Assembly: GCA_019420525.1 (NCBI GenBank)
Contig: JAHZHA010000023.1
Span: forward strand, 99,012 to 163,011
Origin: Bacillota bacterium
GTDB lineage: Bacteria > Bacillota > Clostridia > Peptostreptococcales > Anaerovoracaceae
Direction: 5' to 3'
DNA length: 64,000 nt
Made by a program: the position numbers and the translations under genes. The notes under the pieces were generated by a model. The model was not told where the DNA came from and searched no databases. It saw nothing but the letters and a program-made list of their open reading frames with translations. Below are positions 53,192 to 62,505 of the stretch, in pieces. Every line of letters starts with the position of its first letter. Position 1 is the stretch's first letter.

Positions 53192-54583
53192 ATGAAAACA
53201 GGCAGAGCATTTGGCAGAGAGAAAGCAGGTCTCTACATTCACATTCCGTTCTGCGTCAGAAAATGTATCTATTGCGATTTTAATTCCATTCCCGGCTGCA
53301 GTCAGAAGCTGCAGTCGGATTATTTTGAGGGACTGAAACGGGAGATTTCGATGTTCCGTGAGTCCCTGAGCTGCCTCGCAGAGCAGGATCAGAGTCCGGG
53401 CTGCATGACAGATATAGATCCGGGTCTTTATACGGAACGGGTTTTTCAGGAAAAACAGGAGATCCCTTTCGCAGATACTCTTTTTATCGGAGGAGGAACG
53501 CCTTCCGCCGTAGATCCCGCACTGGTGGAAGATCTGTTGTCTCATATTTTGCATCCGGATTCGGATATCGCGGAAAATCTGCGGAAAACGGTCAGACTTC
53601 TCTCAGATGACGCTGAAATAACGATGGAAGTCAATCCGGCGACGGTTGATCCCGTCAGTCTGAGACGTTACCGTGAGGCGGGAGTCAATCGTCTGAGCAT
53701 CGGCGTACAGTCTTTCTGCGACAGTGAATTGAAATTTCTGGGCAGGATTCATACGTCTGAAGAAGCGGAAGCCTGCTTTTACGATGCCAGAAGAGCCGGA
53801 TTTGACAATATCAATATCGATCTGATTTTCGGCATTCCGGGGTCCGGATCGGAATCCTGGAGGAAGACACTGCAGAAAGCGCTTTCACTGCGACCGGATC
53901 ATCTGTCTTTCTACAGCCTGCAGATCGAAGAAGGGACACCTCTTTACGAGATGTTCCGAAGAGATGAAGCGGAGCAGGTGAGTGATGAAGAAAACAGAAG
54001 GATGTACCACGAGGCAATAAGACTTCTGGGAGAAGCGGGTTACTGTCATTACGAGATATCGAATGCTGCGCTGCCGGGCAGAGAGTGCCGTCACAATCTG
54101 AAATACTGGTCTATGTGCGACTATGCGGGCTTTGGAGTTTCTGCACATTCTTACCTGCAGTATCCTTATGATGGAATTCTGGATGGAATTGTGAAAGAAG
54201 ACAGAGAGAACTGCACCGGAAAATACGAATTTCACAGCGGTGTGCGTTTTTGCAACGAAGACGGAATATCGGAGTACCTGGATCGGATTCTGAGAGGGGA
54301 GAAAAATATACGGGGACATATAAAACCCTGGCATATGTACAAAAACTCGCTGAGAGACGAGATTTCAGAGACTCTTTTTACGGGACTGCGTAAGAGAGAA
54401 GGGATTTCGCTGTCCTGGTTTGATGAAAGGTTTGAAGGGACAGGTGTGACTTTTCTCGACGAATTCGGACAGAAAATGGCATCCTTCATCGATGAGGGAT
54501 ATCTGATCTTCGATGGACAGCATCTGAGATTTTCGATCAGAGGAGCCGATATATCCAATTATATACTGTCTGAACTGATCTGA
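53192..54583 (+). CDS. hemW: Radical-SAM heme chaperone HemW
   Basis: Radical-SAM protein, formerly called anaerobic coproporphyrinogen oxidase, that acts in heme trafficking. The 463-residue product has the cluster motif CVRKCIYC (Cys 21, 25, 28) within YIHIPFCVRKCIYCDFNS; lack of the further Cys of HemN supports HemW. It also shows FIGGGTPS, ITMEVNPATV, INIDLIFGIPG and the C-terminal RKREGISLSWFDERF. A ~50-residue insertion between the N-terminal motif and FIGGGTPS is longer than usual. lepA-hemW normally continues into hrcA; here hemW is followed by a terminator and hrcA lies elsewhere. Confidence 0.94.
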   Translation: MKTGRAFGREKAGLYIHIPFCVRKCIYCDFNSIPGCSQKLQSDYFEGLKREISMFRESLSCLAEQDQSPGCMTDIDPGLYTERVFQEKQEIPFADTLFIGGGTPSAVDPALVEDLLSHILHPDSDIAENLRKTVRLLSDDAEITMEVNPATVDPVSLRRYREAGVNRLSIGVQSFCDSELKFLGRIHTSEEAEACFYDARRAGFDNINIDLIFGIPGSGSESWRKTLQKALSLRPDHLSFYSLQIEEGTPLYEMFRRDEAEQVSDEENRRMYHEAIRLLGEAGYCHYEISNAALPGRECRHNLKYWSMCDYAGFGVSAHSYLQYPYDGILDGIVKEDRENCTGKYEFHSGVRFCNEDGISEYLDRILRGEKNIRGHIKPWHMYKNSLRDEISETLFTGLRKREGISLSWFDERFEGTGVTFLDEFGQKMASFIDEGYLIFDGQHLRFSIRGADISNYILSELI

Positions 54584-54661
54584 CTTAAAAACACCAGACT
54601 GCATTTAGTAAAATACAGAAAGAAGAAAGATAAAAAGAGTAAGAACAATATAAAAAGAAAC

Positions 54662-54704
54662 CAGAAAGGGGACACTTCCATAAATGAAAAGTGTCCCCTT
54701 TCTG
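54662..54704. terminator. Bidirectional terminator between hemW and the ADH-like gene
   Basis: A 16-bp perfect stem: the left arm CAGAAAGGGGACACTT (54662-54677) pairs with AAGTGTCCCCTTTCTG (54689-54704). It serves convergent transcription units, although T-runs are modest. Confidence 0.85.
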
Positions 54705-54792
54705 TGTATTTGGAAAAATGGAAGAAGCATATTTATATCAGCTTCTCCGCTTCAAAAAACTCCGGATCGTTCAATAACCGAGAATTTCCGGA

Positions 54793-55752
54793 TTATAATG
54801 AAGCGAGCTTTTCACAAGCACTGATCCATGCAGCGAATACTTTTGCATCGCTAGCACCGTCAATGCCAACATGTTTTGCGAGATCAATGATCTGAGCATT
54901 CGAATCTTTCTTTTCCGCTTCCGTAGGGTATACACCTAAAGCAGGATCGATCGTATCGGCTGCGTTAGCGTATGCCAGACCTGCGATAGCGGCAGCTGAT
55001 GCCATCTTTTCACGAGCTGCAGGGCATCCTGCAACTGCTGCTTCCAGATTAGCGAGAATAGATTCTGCTGCTTCTCTTGCAAATCCCTGAGTATATTCGC
55101 TGGCACCCGGAGCAGTGTAAGCTCTTACAGCAAGCGAGAGAGCCGTAAGACCACCATTCTTGGCTAATTCTGCAGATACCGTTTCTGAGAATACGGAATC
55201 GATGACTGCCATTTCAGGAACAAGGCTGTAACTTGCAATTACGCATTTGTTACCTTTGTCATCAGCCAGTACAGCGAATGGAGAGCATTCCGCACCTGTA
55301 GCTGCTGTTGTGGCCATAAGAGCGAGCTTGGCTTTCTTGCCTACGGCAGGGAAGTCATTATCGCTTGCAGCCAGCGTGTTATACTTTGCAGCAACTGCTT
55401 CGAGATCCAGTTCAGGATTTTCGTAGAGGAGCCACATAGCCTTTGCAGCACTCATAACAGAACCACCGCCGATACCGATGATGATATCAGGCTGGAATTC
55501 CAGCATCTTAGGCAGTCCGCTACGTACATTTTCAAATGTAGGAACTTCATCGAGAGTAAAGAATTCAGCTGTTCTGATTTCCTTTTTTCTCATGAGTTTT
55601 TCTACAGAATCGAGAGCGCCGTTCTTGTACAGGTTAGCGTCAGAGATTATGAATGCTCTTTTAAAGCCGTATACTTCAGCGAATTCCCTGAATGCAACAC
55701 CCATGGAACCCTTTTTGAAATATACTTTTTTAGGAAGATTGAGCATGTTCAT
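54793..55752 (-). CDS. Iron-alcohol-dehydrogenase-like protein lacking the metal site (putative pseudoenzyme)
   Basis: A 319-residue protein that aligns with the C-terminal ADH half of the neighbouring AdhE from LNLPKKVYFKKG onward. The nucleotide-binding GIGGGS (93-98) and PEMAVID (179-185) are kept, but all four iron ligands are lost: AdhE's YDVLTHAVEAY becomes LTALSLAVRAY (205-212), so Asp to Thr and His to Leu, and a ~50-residue segment with both later His is deleted. TTAGTGSE becomes TTAATGAE. The C-terminus is also short. The frame is intact, AAGGAGA precedes the ATG, and codon bias resembles adhE, so it looks like a maintained gene. Its role may be structural or regulatory. Confidence 0.82.
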   Translation of the reverse strand: MNMLNLPKKVYFKKGSMGVAFREFAEVYGFKRAFIISDANLYKNGALDSVEKLMRKKEIRTAEFFTLDEVPTFENVRSGLPKMLEFQPDIIIGIGGGSVMSAAKAMWLLYENPELDLEAVAAKYNTLAASDNDFPAVGKKAKLALMATTAATGAECSPFAVLADDKGNKCVIASYSLVPEMAVIDSVFSETVSAELAKNGGLTALSLAVRAYTAPGASEYTQGFAREAAESILANLEAAVAGCPAAREKMASAAAIAGLAYANAADTIDPALGVYPTEAEKKDSNAQIIDLAKHVGIDGASDAKVFAAWISACEKLASL

Positions 55753-55889
55753 ATATGAGTTCTCCTTATTTTCTAATATCAGTACGAATTATGATATGAA
55801 GCTGATACCGGACGGAGCCGGCACCAGCTTCACTCATTAAATCATATCTGAGTGATTGACTTTCAATGTAAATTTACTTGATGTAAGGT

Positions 55890-58661
55890 TTACTTGAATC
55901 CGCCAACCTTGTCTTCACCGATTTCAGCTGTGAGACCGAGTGGGTAAGCAGCGTGAGTATCAGTAGGGTTATTAACTTCAACGCAGAGAACGTCACCATA
56001 TTTTTCAACGAACTTTTCGTCACCGTAGAATGCTCTGAGGTAAACCTGCTTGAGTTCGCCGATCATAGGATATACAGGGTTAGCTCCTGTGCATGCATCG
56101 TGGAATGCCCATTCAGACATCTGATCTACTGCAGCCAGGAATTCCTTTTCCCAATCTTCTGCGCTCTTTTCAGGGTGAGCTTCGCAGAGCCAGTCGCAAA
56201 TAGTAGCAGGGATATCGATATCAGCCTTGAGCTGTTCGAGAGCCTTGATCCAGTTCTTGAATGTTTCTTCGTCGTTCTTACCCTTTACGCCGATTAATTC
56301 ACCCAGTTCAACGTATCTTTCGAATGCCTGAGGATACTTGTACTGAGAGAATGTACCCATGTGGTACGGATGCTTCTGAGCGTTGAACTTACATACGTAA
56401 GGAGCTAACAGAGCGTTTGCAGTACCGTGCGGAATGTGGAACCAGCCGCCCAGCTTGTGGGAGAGGGAGTGGTTAATTCCGAGGAATGCGTTAGCGAATG
56501 CAACACCTGCGAGAGCAGAAGCATCAGCCATCTTTTCACGAGCTACAGGGTCTGGCTTAGCATCCTTGAATGCGGACTTGTAAGCTGCAGGGAGATATTT
56601 GAATACCATTTCAACAGCAGACTTAGCAAAACCATCAGTGTATTCTGTAGCGAAAGTGGAAACGTATGCTTCTACTGCGTGAGTGAGTACATCGTAACCG
56701 GAAGCCTGAGTTGCTCTTGGAGGCAGCTTCATCATGTGGTCAGCGTCAACGATTGCCATTTCAGGCATCATTTCGTAACCGATGATTGGCCACTTCATAC
56801 CAGTGTTCGCATCGGAAATGATAGTGAACGGAGTAACTTCGGAACCAGTACCTGCAGTAGTAGGGATGCAGACTAACTTAGCCTTCTTGCCCATCTGAGG
56901 GAAGAATCTGATTCTCTTTCTGATATCGAGGAAGATTGTAGCCATGTCGAGGAACGCTTCTTCAGGGTTTTCGTACATGATCCACATGATCTTCGCAGTA
57001 TCGATAGCGGAACCACCACCAACAGCGATGATTACGTCTGGTTCGAATTCGTGCATCTTAGGGAGACCCTTCATAGCATCCTGGATCTGAGGGTCAACAC
57101 GGATGTCGAAGAACTCTGCAGTTCTGATACCCATATCGTTTAACTGAGCGATGATCTTGTCGCATGCGCCCATCTGATAGAGGTTAGCATCTGTGATGAT
57201 GAATGCTCTCTTGAAGTCGTAAACATCCTTCATTTCCTTGAGAGCTACAGAAGTGCAACCAGTCTTGTGGTATAACTTCTTAGGAAGCTGTAACCAGAGC
57301 ATGTTTTCTTTTCTCATTGCAACAGTCTTGATGTCGAGTAACTGTTCGTAATGAGTGTTGCCCATGTAGGAAGAGTGACCTACGGAACCAGGTCCGAGCG
57401 TGAGGGATGGAGCGATATCGAAGTTGTAGAGGTCACCGATACCACCGAAGCATGTCGGAGTATTGATCAGGATACGTCCAGCCTTCATCTGTTCAGCGAA
57501 AGCGTTAATCTTTTCATCCTCAGTAGGATCACAGTACATAGCAGCAGTGTGACCAGCGCCACCTTCAAATACCAGCTTTTCGCAGATGTCGAAAGCTTCC
57601 TGAAGTGTATCAGCCTTGTACATACCGAGGAGTGTAGTCAGCTTTTCGTTAGCCCATGGATTGTCGTGGGAAGTATCGTCAGTTTCGTAAACGAGAACTT
57701 TTGTTTCTGCAGGAACTTCGATACCAGCCATTTCAGCAAGGCGAAGTGCAGTCTGACCTACAGCAGGAGCCTTAACGCCGTGAGTCTTAGGGTTGAAGAA
57801 TACTTCAGCAACCTTGTCAGCTTCATCCTTAGAGAGGAAGTAGCAACGAGCGTCCTTCATGAGGGCTTTTACTTCCTTATATACGCTGCTTAAAACAGTG
57901 ATGTGCTGTTCAGTTGCGCAGATCATACCATTATCAAATGTCTTGGAGTGGATAATGGATTCTACAGCCATTCTTAAATCAGCAGTGTCGTCGATAACTA
58001 CGTTACAGTTACCAGGACCTACGCCGAGAGCCGGAGTACCGGAAGAGTAAGCTGCGTGTACCATTGCTTCACCACCAGTAGCGATGATGAGGTCAACCTT
58101 CTTCATCATTACATCGGAAATTTCGAGAGAAGGTACGGAAACCCAGCTGATTACATTTTCAGGAAGACCTGCTTCGATTGCTGCATTTCTCATGATTCTT
58201 GCAGCTTCGATCGTGCAGTTTACTGCATTTGGATGTGGAGAAACGATGATGGAGTTTCTCGTCTTTAATGCGATTAAGATCTTGTAAATCGTAGTAGAAG
58301 TCGGGTTTGTCGTAGGAACGATCGCTGCGATTACACCCTTAGGGGAAGCTACGCGCTTAGTACCCGCTTCAGGATTTTCTTCGATGATGCCGCAAGTCTT
58401 AGCATGGCGCATGTAGTTCCAAATATGTTCAGATGCGTACTGGTTCTTAGTGATCTTATCAACAACGATACCATAACCAGTTTCTTCATTAGCCATCTTT
58501 GCGAGAGGAATACGCATTTTACTTACTGCCATAGCAGCATGTTCACAGATAGCGTCTACCTGTTCCTGAGTAAACTTGCTGAATTCTTCCTGTGAAGCAC
58601 GAATGATTGGTAAAGCTTCTTCGAATGTTTCGACTGAATTGATAATGAGTTCTTTAGCCAA
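55890..58661 (-). CDS. adhE: Bifunctional acetaldehyde-CoA/alcohol dehydrogenase AdhE
   Basis: Fermentative enzyme that reduces acetyl-CoA to acetaldehyde and then ethanol, regenerating NAD+; forms spirosome filaments in studied species. The 923-residue protein has an N-terminal CoA-acylating aldehyde dehydrogenase (about 1-450; GVGPGN at 213-218, catalytic Cys 248 in NGMICATE) and a C-terminal iron alcohol dehydrogenase (about 470-900; AVGGGSAIDTAK, GTGSEVTPF, metal ligands in GYDVLTHAVEAY and NHSLSHKLGGWFHIPHG). It starts with TTG after AAGGAGGAC. About 270 nt of leader and two Rex-like operators lie upstream. The ADH-like pseudoenzyme gene follows 137 nt later. Confidence 0.96.
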   Translation of the reverse strand: MAKELIINSVETFEEALPIIRASQEEFSKFTQEQVDAICEHAAMAVSKMRIPLAKMANEETGYGIVVDKITKNQYASEHIWNYMRHAKTCGIIEENPEAGTKRVASPKGVIAAIVPTTNPTSTTIYKILIALKTRNSIIVSPHPNAVNCTIEAARIMRNAAIEAGLPENVISWVSVPSLEISDVMMKKVDLIIATGGEAMVHAAYSSGTPALGVGPGNCNVVIDDTADLRMAVESIIHSKTFDNGMICATEQHITVLSSVYKEVKALMKDARCYFLSKDEADKVAEVFFNPKTHGVKAPAVGQTALRLAEMAGIEVPAETKVLVYETDDTSHDNPWANEKLTTLLGMYKADTLQEAFDICEKLVFEGGAGHTAAMYCDPTEDEKINAFAEQMKAGRILINTPTCFGGIGDLYNFDIAPSLTLGPGSVGHSSYMGNTHYEQLLDIKTVAMRKENMLWLQLPKKLYHKTGCTSVALKEMKDVYDFKRAFIITDANLYQMGACDKIIAQLNDMGIRTAEFFDIRVDPQIQDAMKGLPKMHEFEPDVIIAVGGGSAIDTAKIMWIMYENPEEAFLDMATIFLDIRKRIRFFPQMGKKAKLVCIPTTAGTGSEVTPFTIISDANTGMKWPIIGYEMMPEMAIVDADHMMKLPPRATQASGYDVLTHAVEAYVSTFATEYTDGFAKSAVEMVFKYLPAAYKSAFKDAKPDPVAREKMADASALAGVAFANAFLGINHSLSHKLGGWFHIPHGTANALLAPYVCKFNAQKHPYHMGTFSQYKYPQAFERYVELGELIGVKGKNDEETFKNWIKALEQLKADIDIPATICDWLCEAHPEKSAEDWEKEFLAAVDQMSEWAFHDACTGANPVYPMIGELKQVYLRAFYGDEKFVEKYGDVLCVEVNNPTDTHAAYPLGLTAEIGEDKVGGFK

Positions 58662-58957
58662 TTTGTCCTCCTTGTTTAATAAACGGTAGGTTAAACTTTA
58701 GAATATGCACGCGAAATCTGATGCCACACAAATACCGGCGCATATTTCAAAACAATCATAATTGCTGCCGACGGCTGCCGGAGAATCATGATAATGTTTT
58801 TGACAAGTGAAAAATACAGAAATATTTTCTCTGCAGCATTGAAAATGAATTTCAACAAAAGAAAATATCTTATATTTTGGCGGATAAAGCAGTTTGTATT
58901 GTAGAAACTGACAACCCGCTTCCTTGTGACTATAGATTAACATAACGAAAGAATTAA

Positions 58958-58963
58958 TGTCAA
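58958..58963 (-). promoter_or_regulatory. Probable -35 box of adhE
   Basis: TTGACA on the minus strand (58963-58958), 12 nt downstream of the Rex-like box. The -10 box is not clear: TTAATC at the right spacing or an extended TGTTAATCT are the best options. Confidence 0.5.
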
Positions 58964-58975
58964 TATGGTGCAATC

Positions 58976-58993
58976 TAATTAAATATTTAACAA
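58976..58993. promoter_or_regulatory. Rex-like operator 1 upstream of adhE
   Basis: TAATTAAATATTTAACAA matches the clostridial Rex consensus TTGTTAANNNNTTAACAA at 12 of 14 defined bases (both mismatches in the left arm). Rex represses adhE when NADH is low. The rex gene is not in this window. Confidence 0.72.
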
Positions 58994-58997
58994 GAGC

Positions 58998-59015
58998 TAA
59001 TTAATTATTTCACAA
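58998..59015. promoter_or_regulatory. Rex-like operator 2 upstream of adhE
   Basis: TAATTAATTATTTCACAA matches the same consensus at 11 of 14 defined bases; the right arm TTCACAA is the Bacillus-type half. Its centre is 22 bp from operator 1, two helical turns. Confidence 0.6.
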
Positions 59016-59117
59016 TGTTACAGCTTTATGACAGTCAAAGAGAAAAATCACAGATATATTCCAAAAATGAAACAAAAGATATGTCAAAAATAACAAACAA
59101 AAATTTCCAGTAAAATA

Positions 59118-59146
59118 TTGACATATACTCTCTGGAATGTTAGGAT
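59118..59146 (+). promoter_or_regulatory. Promoter of the Tad operon
   Basis: TTGACA (59118-59123), 17-nt spacer, TAGGAT (59141-59146). Confidence 0.75.
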
Positions 59147-59186
59147 TGAGCTGTAAAAAAATGTAAATATGAGAGGAGGAAGAGTT

Positions 59187-60344
59187 GTGAGGAGAGTGAA
59201 TGTGTGTCTGATCGACGATGACGACTGGTTTCGCAATATGTTTTCTCAGTTTATGGTGCATGCGTGCAGAAATATCAGCATGACATCAGAAGATCTAAAT
59301 AGCTGGAAATCCGGAAAATATCACGGAGATTCACCCTCCAGCGGTGAGTATGACATTTATATTTTTGGAGGTGCCGGCGGGGAATATCTGTCCGATCCTC
59401 GAATGGAGTCGTTGTCGGAGCGATCTGTATTTCTGTACCGGAATGAAGCGGAATTTGATGATCTGAGAAAAACCCTACCGACAGCACAATTTGTAGAAAA
59501 GTATATCAGCGCATCAAATATTGTTTCGCATATTAATTATTTTGCATCGGAGCTCAGGATCGGCAGTGGTTTTGTGTCCAACGAAGGAACTTTTTTTGTT
59601 ATTTCTGTAACGAGTACCTGTGGAGGAGCGGGAAAAACGTCGTTCTCTCTGATACTTGCTCGGCTGCTTCAACAGAAAAGAAAGAGAAAAGTCCTGATTA
59701 TAAGCATGTCGTTGTTGTACGACATAGGAAAATACTTTGTGCATGATAACGAACATCCATGCAGGACACTGAACGAATATCTCTATCATCTCTTCGCTGG
59801 GGAGGCGCCGGAAAATTCTCTTTCCTTATATATAATGAAAGATCGTTTCGGAGTTTCGTCTTTCTGTCTTCCGGACGGAGTCAGCGAACTGCCAGGCCTC
59901 GAAAGGACGGAGATGGAGCGTTTTATAGATAGTCTCAGCCGTTCAGAACAGTTTGATACGCTGATTCTGGATCTTGACAATTCCGTCAGCGAAGTGACGG
60001 CGATGATCGCGGAACGATCGGAGATCATGTTTGTTCTGTCACCTTATGGAGAGGATACGGAGAAAGTCACCGGCCGATGGTGCACTCACATTCTCGATCA
60101 ATGCTTGGAAGGACCGGGAACGATGCGGATTGTCGTAAATGAGGAGGGAAAGGAGGAAGATAGACTGAGATTCGACATCAATCTGGACAGGAAAGAAGGA
60201 TATGGAAGCAGGATGAAATCTTTTTCCGTACCTTATGATCCTCATAGCTTTTTTGTTTCCGACGGAGCTTGCCAGATCAGTATGACGGGTTCTTTTGCAG
60301 CTGCGATAGACAGCATAGTAAAGGAAGTGATTTCTTTTGCATGA
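59187..60344 (+). CDS. Tad pilus assembly protein TadZ/CpaE-like ATPase
   Basis: A 385-residue protein with an atypical receiver-like N-terminal domain (about 1-120, VNVCLIDDDDWFRNMF) and a MinD/ParA-type ATPase domain with P-loop CGGAGKTS (145-152) preceded by VISVTST. TadZ/CpaE proteins localise Tad pilus machinery at the pole. The start is the GTG at 59187, spaced well from GAGGAGGAAGAG; an ATG at 59169 lies upstream of that site. It is the first gene of the operon and overlaps tadA by eight bases. Confidence 0.8.
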   Translation: MRRVNVCLIDDDDWFRNMFSQFMVHACRNISMTSEDLNSWKSGKYHGDSPSSGEYDIYIFGGAGGEYLSDPRMESLSERSVFLYRNEAEFDDLRKTLPTAQFVEKYISASNIVSHINYFASELRIGSGFVSNEGTFFVISVTSTCGGAGKTSFSLILARLLQQKRKRKVLIISMSLLYDIGKYFVHDNEHPCRTLNEYLYHLFAGEAPENSLSLYIMKDRFGVSSFCLPDGVSELPGLERTEMERFIDSLSRSEQFDTLILDLDNSVSEVTAMIAERSEIMFVLSPYGEDTEKVTGRWCTHILDQCLEGPGTMRIVVNEEGKEEDRLRFDINLDRKEGYGSRMKSFSVPYDPHSFFVSDGACQISMTGSFAAAIDSIVKEVISFA

Positions 60345-61563
60345 AAACAGTCAGAGAGCTTTTCTGATCCGGAAAATCTCGGATGAGATAAGGATGAATG
60401 TGGGAGGCGCCGGATCCGAATCGGATGAAGAGATACGAATGAGGATCGAGGAATACGTTTTTCACAGTGCGCTCACCAGAAGGATGAACTTCAAAGACAA
60501 GATCGCTCTGGTCAATGGCGTTTTCAATTCGATGCGCCGGGAACTCGATCTTCTTCAGCCATATATGGAAGATCCGGAGATCAACGAGATTATGGTGAAC
60601 GGCAGAGAACATATTTTTGTAGAACGTAGGGGAGAAGTGTATCGGATTGAAGAGGCGTTTGCGTCGGATGAAGCTCTGGAGGAGGTGATCATGAGGATTG
60701 CCGGCAAAGTGCACCGGGAGATCAATGAGATGAATCCTATTCTTGATGCGCGGCTCAGCGACGGTTCCAGAGTGCATGCGGTGTACAAGAATATTTCGCT
60801 GACAGGGCCGGTTCTGACGATTCGGCGATTTCCGGAAAAGAGGATTACGATGAAAGATTTGGTTATATCCGGATCTTTAACACAGGCAGCCGCGGATTTT
60901 CTGGAGGTACTGGTGAAAAGCGGATACAATCTGTTGATTTCAGGAGGGACGAGTTCGGGAAAATCATCTCTGCTTGGAGCACTGACAGACTATATTCCGC
61001 GGAATGAACGGATCATACTGATCGAAGACTCGGCTGAACTTCAGATTCAGGGGATTGAAAATCTGGTGAGACTTGAGACGAAAAATGCGAATTCACAGGG
61101 AAAAGGAATGGTATCTATGCGCGATCTGATCAGAGCGAGTCTGCGCATGCGGCCGGACCGTATTATCGTGGGTGAAGTCAGGGGAGGTGAGGTTGTGGAT
61201 ATGATTACGGCTCTCAATACGGGGCACGACGGTGGGATGAGCACAATTCACGCCAATTCGGCATATGGTGTGTTCGGCAGACTAGAGACGATGTTTCTTT
61301 CAGCCGTGGCATATCCGGCAGATGCCGTCAGAGGACAGATTTCTTCGGGAATCGATATTGTCGTACATCTGGCGAGACTGAGTGACGGTTCGAGACGCGT
61401 ACTGGATATTTCAGAACTTCTGGGGTTTGAAGGAGGAAAACCCGTGTTGAACCGGCTGTTCCGGTTTCGTCCGGAGGCGGGCACTGAGGGGATGCTTGAG
61501 CCGACGGGAAACAGTGTGGTCAACAGAGAAAAACTTGAAATGAGAGGATTCAGCCTGGAATGA
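60337..61563 (+). CDS. tadA: Tad/Flp secretion ATPase TadA (CpaF)
   Basis: A 408-residue VirB11/PilT-type secretion ATPase that powers Flp pilus assembly. It has the N-terminal LLQPYMEDPEINEIMVNG block, VLTIRRFPEKRITM, Walker A GGTSSGKS (203-210), and the GEVRGGEVVDMITALNTGHDG block with the STIHANS His box. The start is TTG at 60337, which overlaps tadZ; ATG 60394 is the alternative. The stop overlaps the tadB ATG by four bases. Confidence 0.9.
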   Translation: MHENSQRAFLIRKISDEIRMNVGGAGSESDEEIRMRIEEYVFHSALTRRMNFKDKIALVNGVFNSMRRELDLLQPYMEDPEINEIMVNGREHIFVERRGEVYRIEEAFASDEALEEVIMRIAGKVHREINEMNPILDARLSDGSRVHAVYKNISLTGPVLTIRRFPEKRITMKDLVISGSLTQAAADFLEVLVKSGYNLLISGGTSSGKSSLLGALTDYIPRNERIILIEDSAELQIQGIENLVRLETKNANSQGKGMVSMRDLIRASLRMRPDRIIVGEVRGGEVVDMITALNTGHDGGMSTIHANSAYGVFGRLETMFLSAVAYPADAVRGQISSGIDIVVHLARLSDGSRRVLDISELLGFEGGKPVLNRLFRFRPEAGTEGMLEPTGNSVVNREKLEMRGFSLE

Positions 61564-62372
61564 AAACAGAAAAAAAATCGGGAAACGGGAAAGAACGCGG
61601 CAGGCATGAGAAAGAAAAAGAAACGGCAGTCAGAGCGGATTACGACAATTATGTGATGGGAGGACGTGAACGCAGAAGAGTTCTTCTGGCTGGAATTCTG
61701 GGGTCAGTCGTGTGCGGTTATCTCTACTTTCACAGTTATGCGGCCGGTGCTGTGACGGCTTTGTGCTCCATTTTTCTCCTGCCGGTCTATAAACGCATGA
61801 AAGCAGATGCCGGAAAGAATGATCTCAGGCTGCAGTTCCGGGATTTTCTGTATTCTGTGTCGGCATCCGTCAATACGGGACGAAGTCTGGAAGAAGCTAT
61901 GGAGGATGCTTACGGAATGTTGATTATGATTTACGGCGAAAAAAGCTGTATGGCAGAAGAACTGAAGCGCATGATCCATGTGATTCGCGACACAAACTGC
62001 AATGCGGAACCGCTGCTGCGGGATTTAGCGGAACGATCGCATATACATGAGATCTCCGAATTCGTCGATGTCTGTGTGACCTGCAGACGGACAGGAGGTG
62101 ATCTTTCATCACTGATCGCCAAGGCGAGCGATATTATAACTCAGAATATCGAACTGACGCGGGAAAAGCACGTTCTATTGTCACAGAAGAGATTGGAAAG
62201 CCGCATTCTGGCACTTATGCCTCCGGCGGTAATATTCTTGATCAATATGAGTTCTTCCGATTATCTGTCGCTGATGTATACGACGGCGGAAGGCAGACTG
62301 ATAATGGGAATTTCACTGCTTGGCACGGCGGGATCGTTCCTCTGGAGTTTTCGGTTGATTTCATTCGACTGA
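61560..62372 (+). CDS. tadB: Tad secretion membrane protein TadB
   Basis: A 270-residue inner-membrane platform protein with the type II secretion F domain. Two hydrophobic helices near residues 40-80 (VLLAGILGSVVCGYLYFHSY, AVTALCSIFLLPVY), a cytoplasmic helical domain with FRDFLYSVSASVNTGRSLEEAM and CRRTGGDLSSLI, and two C-terminal helices match TadB. Its ATG overlaps the tadA stop. It probably pairs with TadC in the membrane. Confidence 0.88.
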   Translation: MKTEKKSGNGKERGRHEKEKETAVRADYDNYVMGGRERRRVLLAGILGSVVCGYLYFHSYAAGAVTALCSIFLLPVYKRMKADAGKNDLRLQFRDFLYSVSASVNTGRSLEEAMEDAYGMLIMIYGEKSCMAEELKRMIHVIRDTNCNAEPLLRDLAERSHIHEISEFVDVCVTCRRTGGDLSSLIAKASDIITQNIELTREKHVLLSQKRLESRILALMPPAVIFLINMSSSDYLSLMYTTAEGRLIMGISLLGTAGSFLWSFRLISFD

Positions 62373-62505
62373 GGAAACATGCGCTATTGTCAGTGATCAG
62401 AAATCTGTTTCCCGTTGATATGTCAGGCAGAAGCGCCAAAGGCCGGAAGTCAGTCGAAGCTTCCGAGAAGGAAATGTTTCGAACTGGAAAGGAGGTAGTC
62501 GAGCC

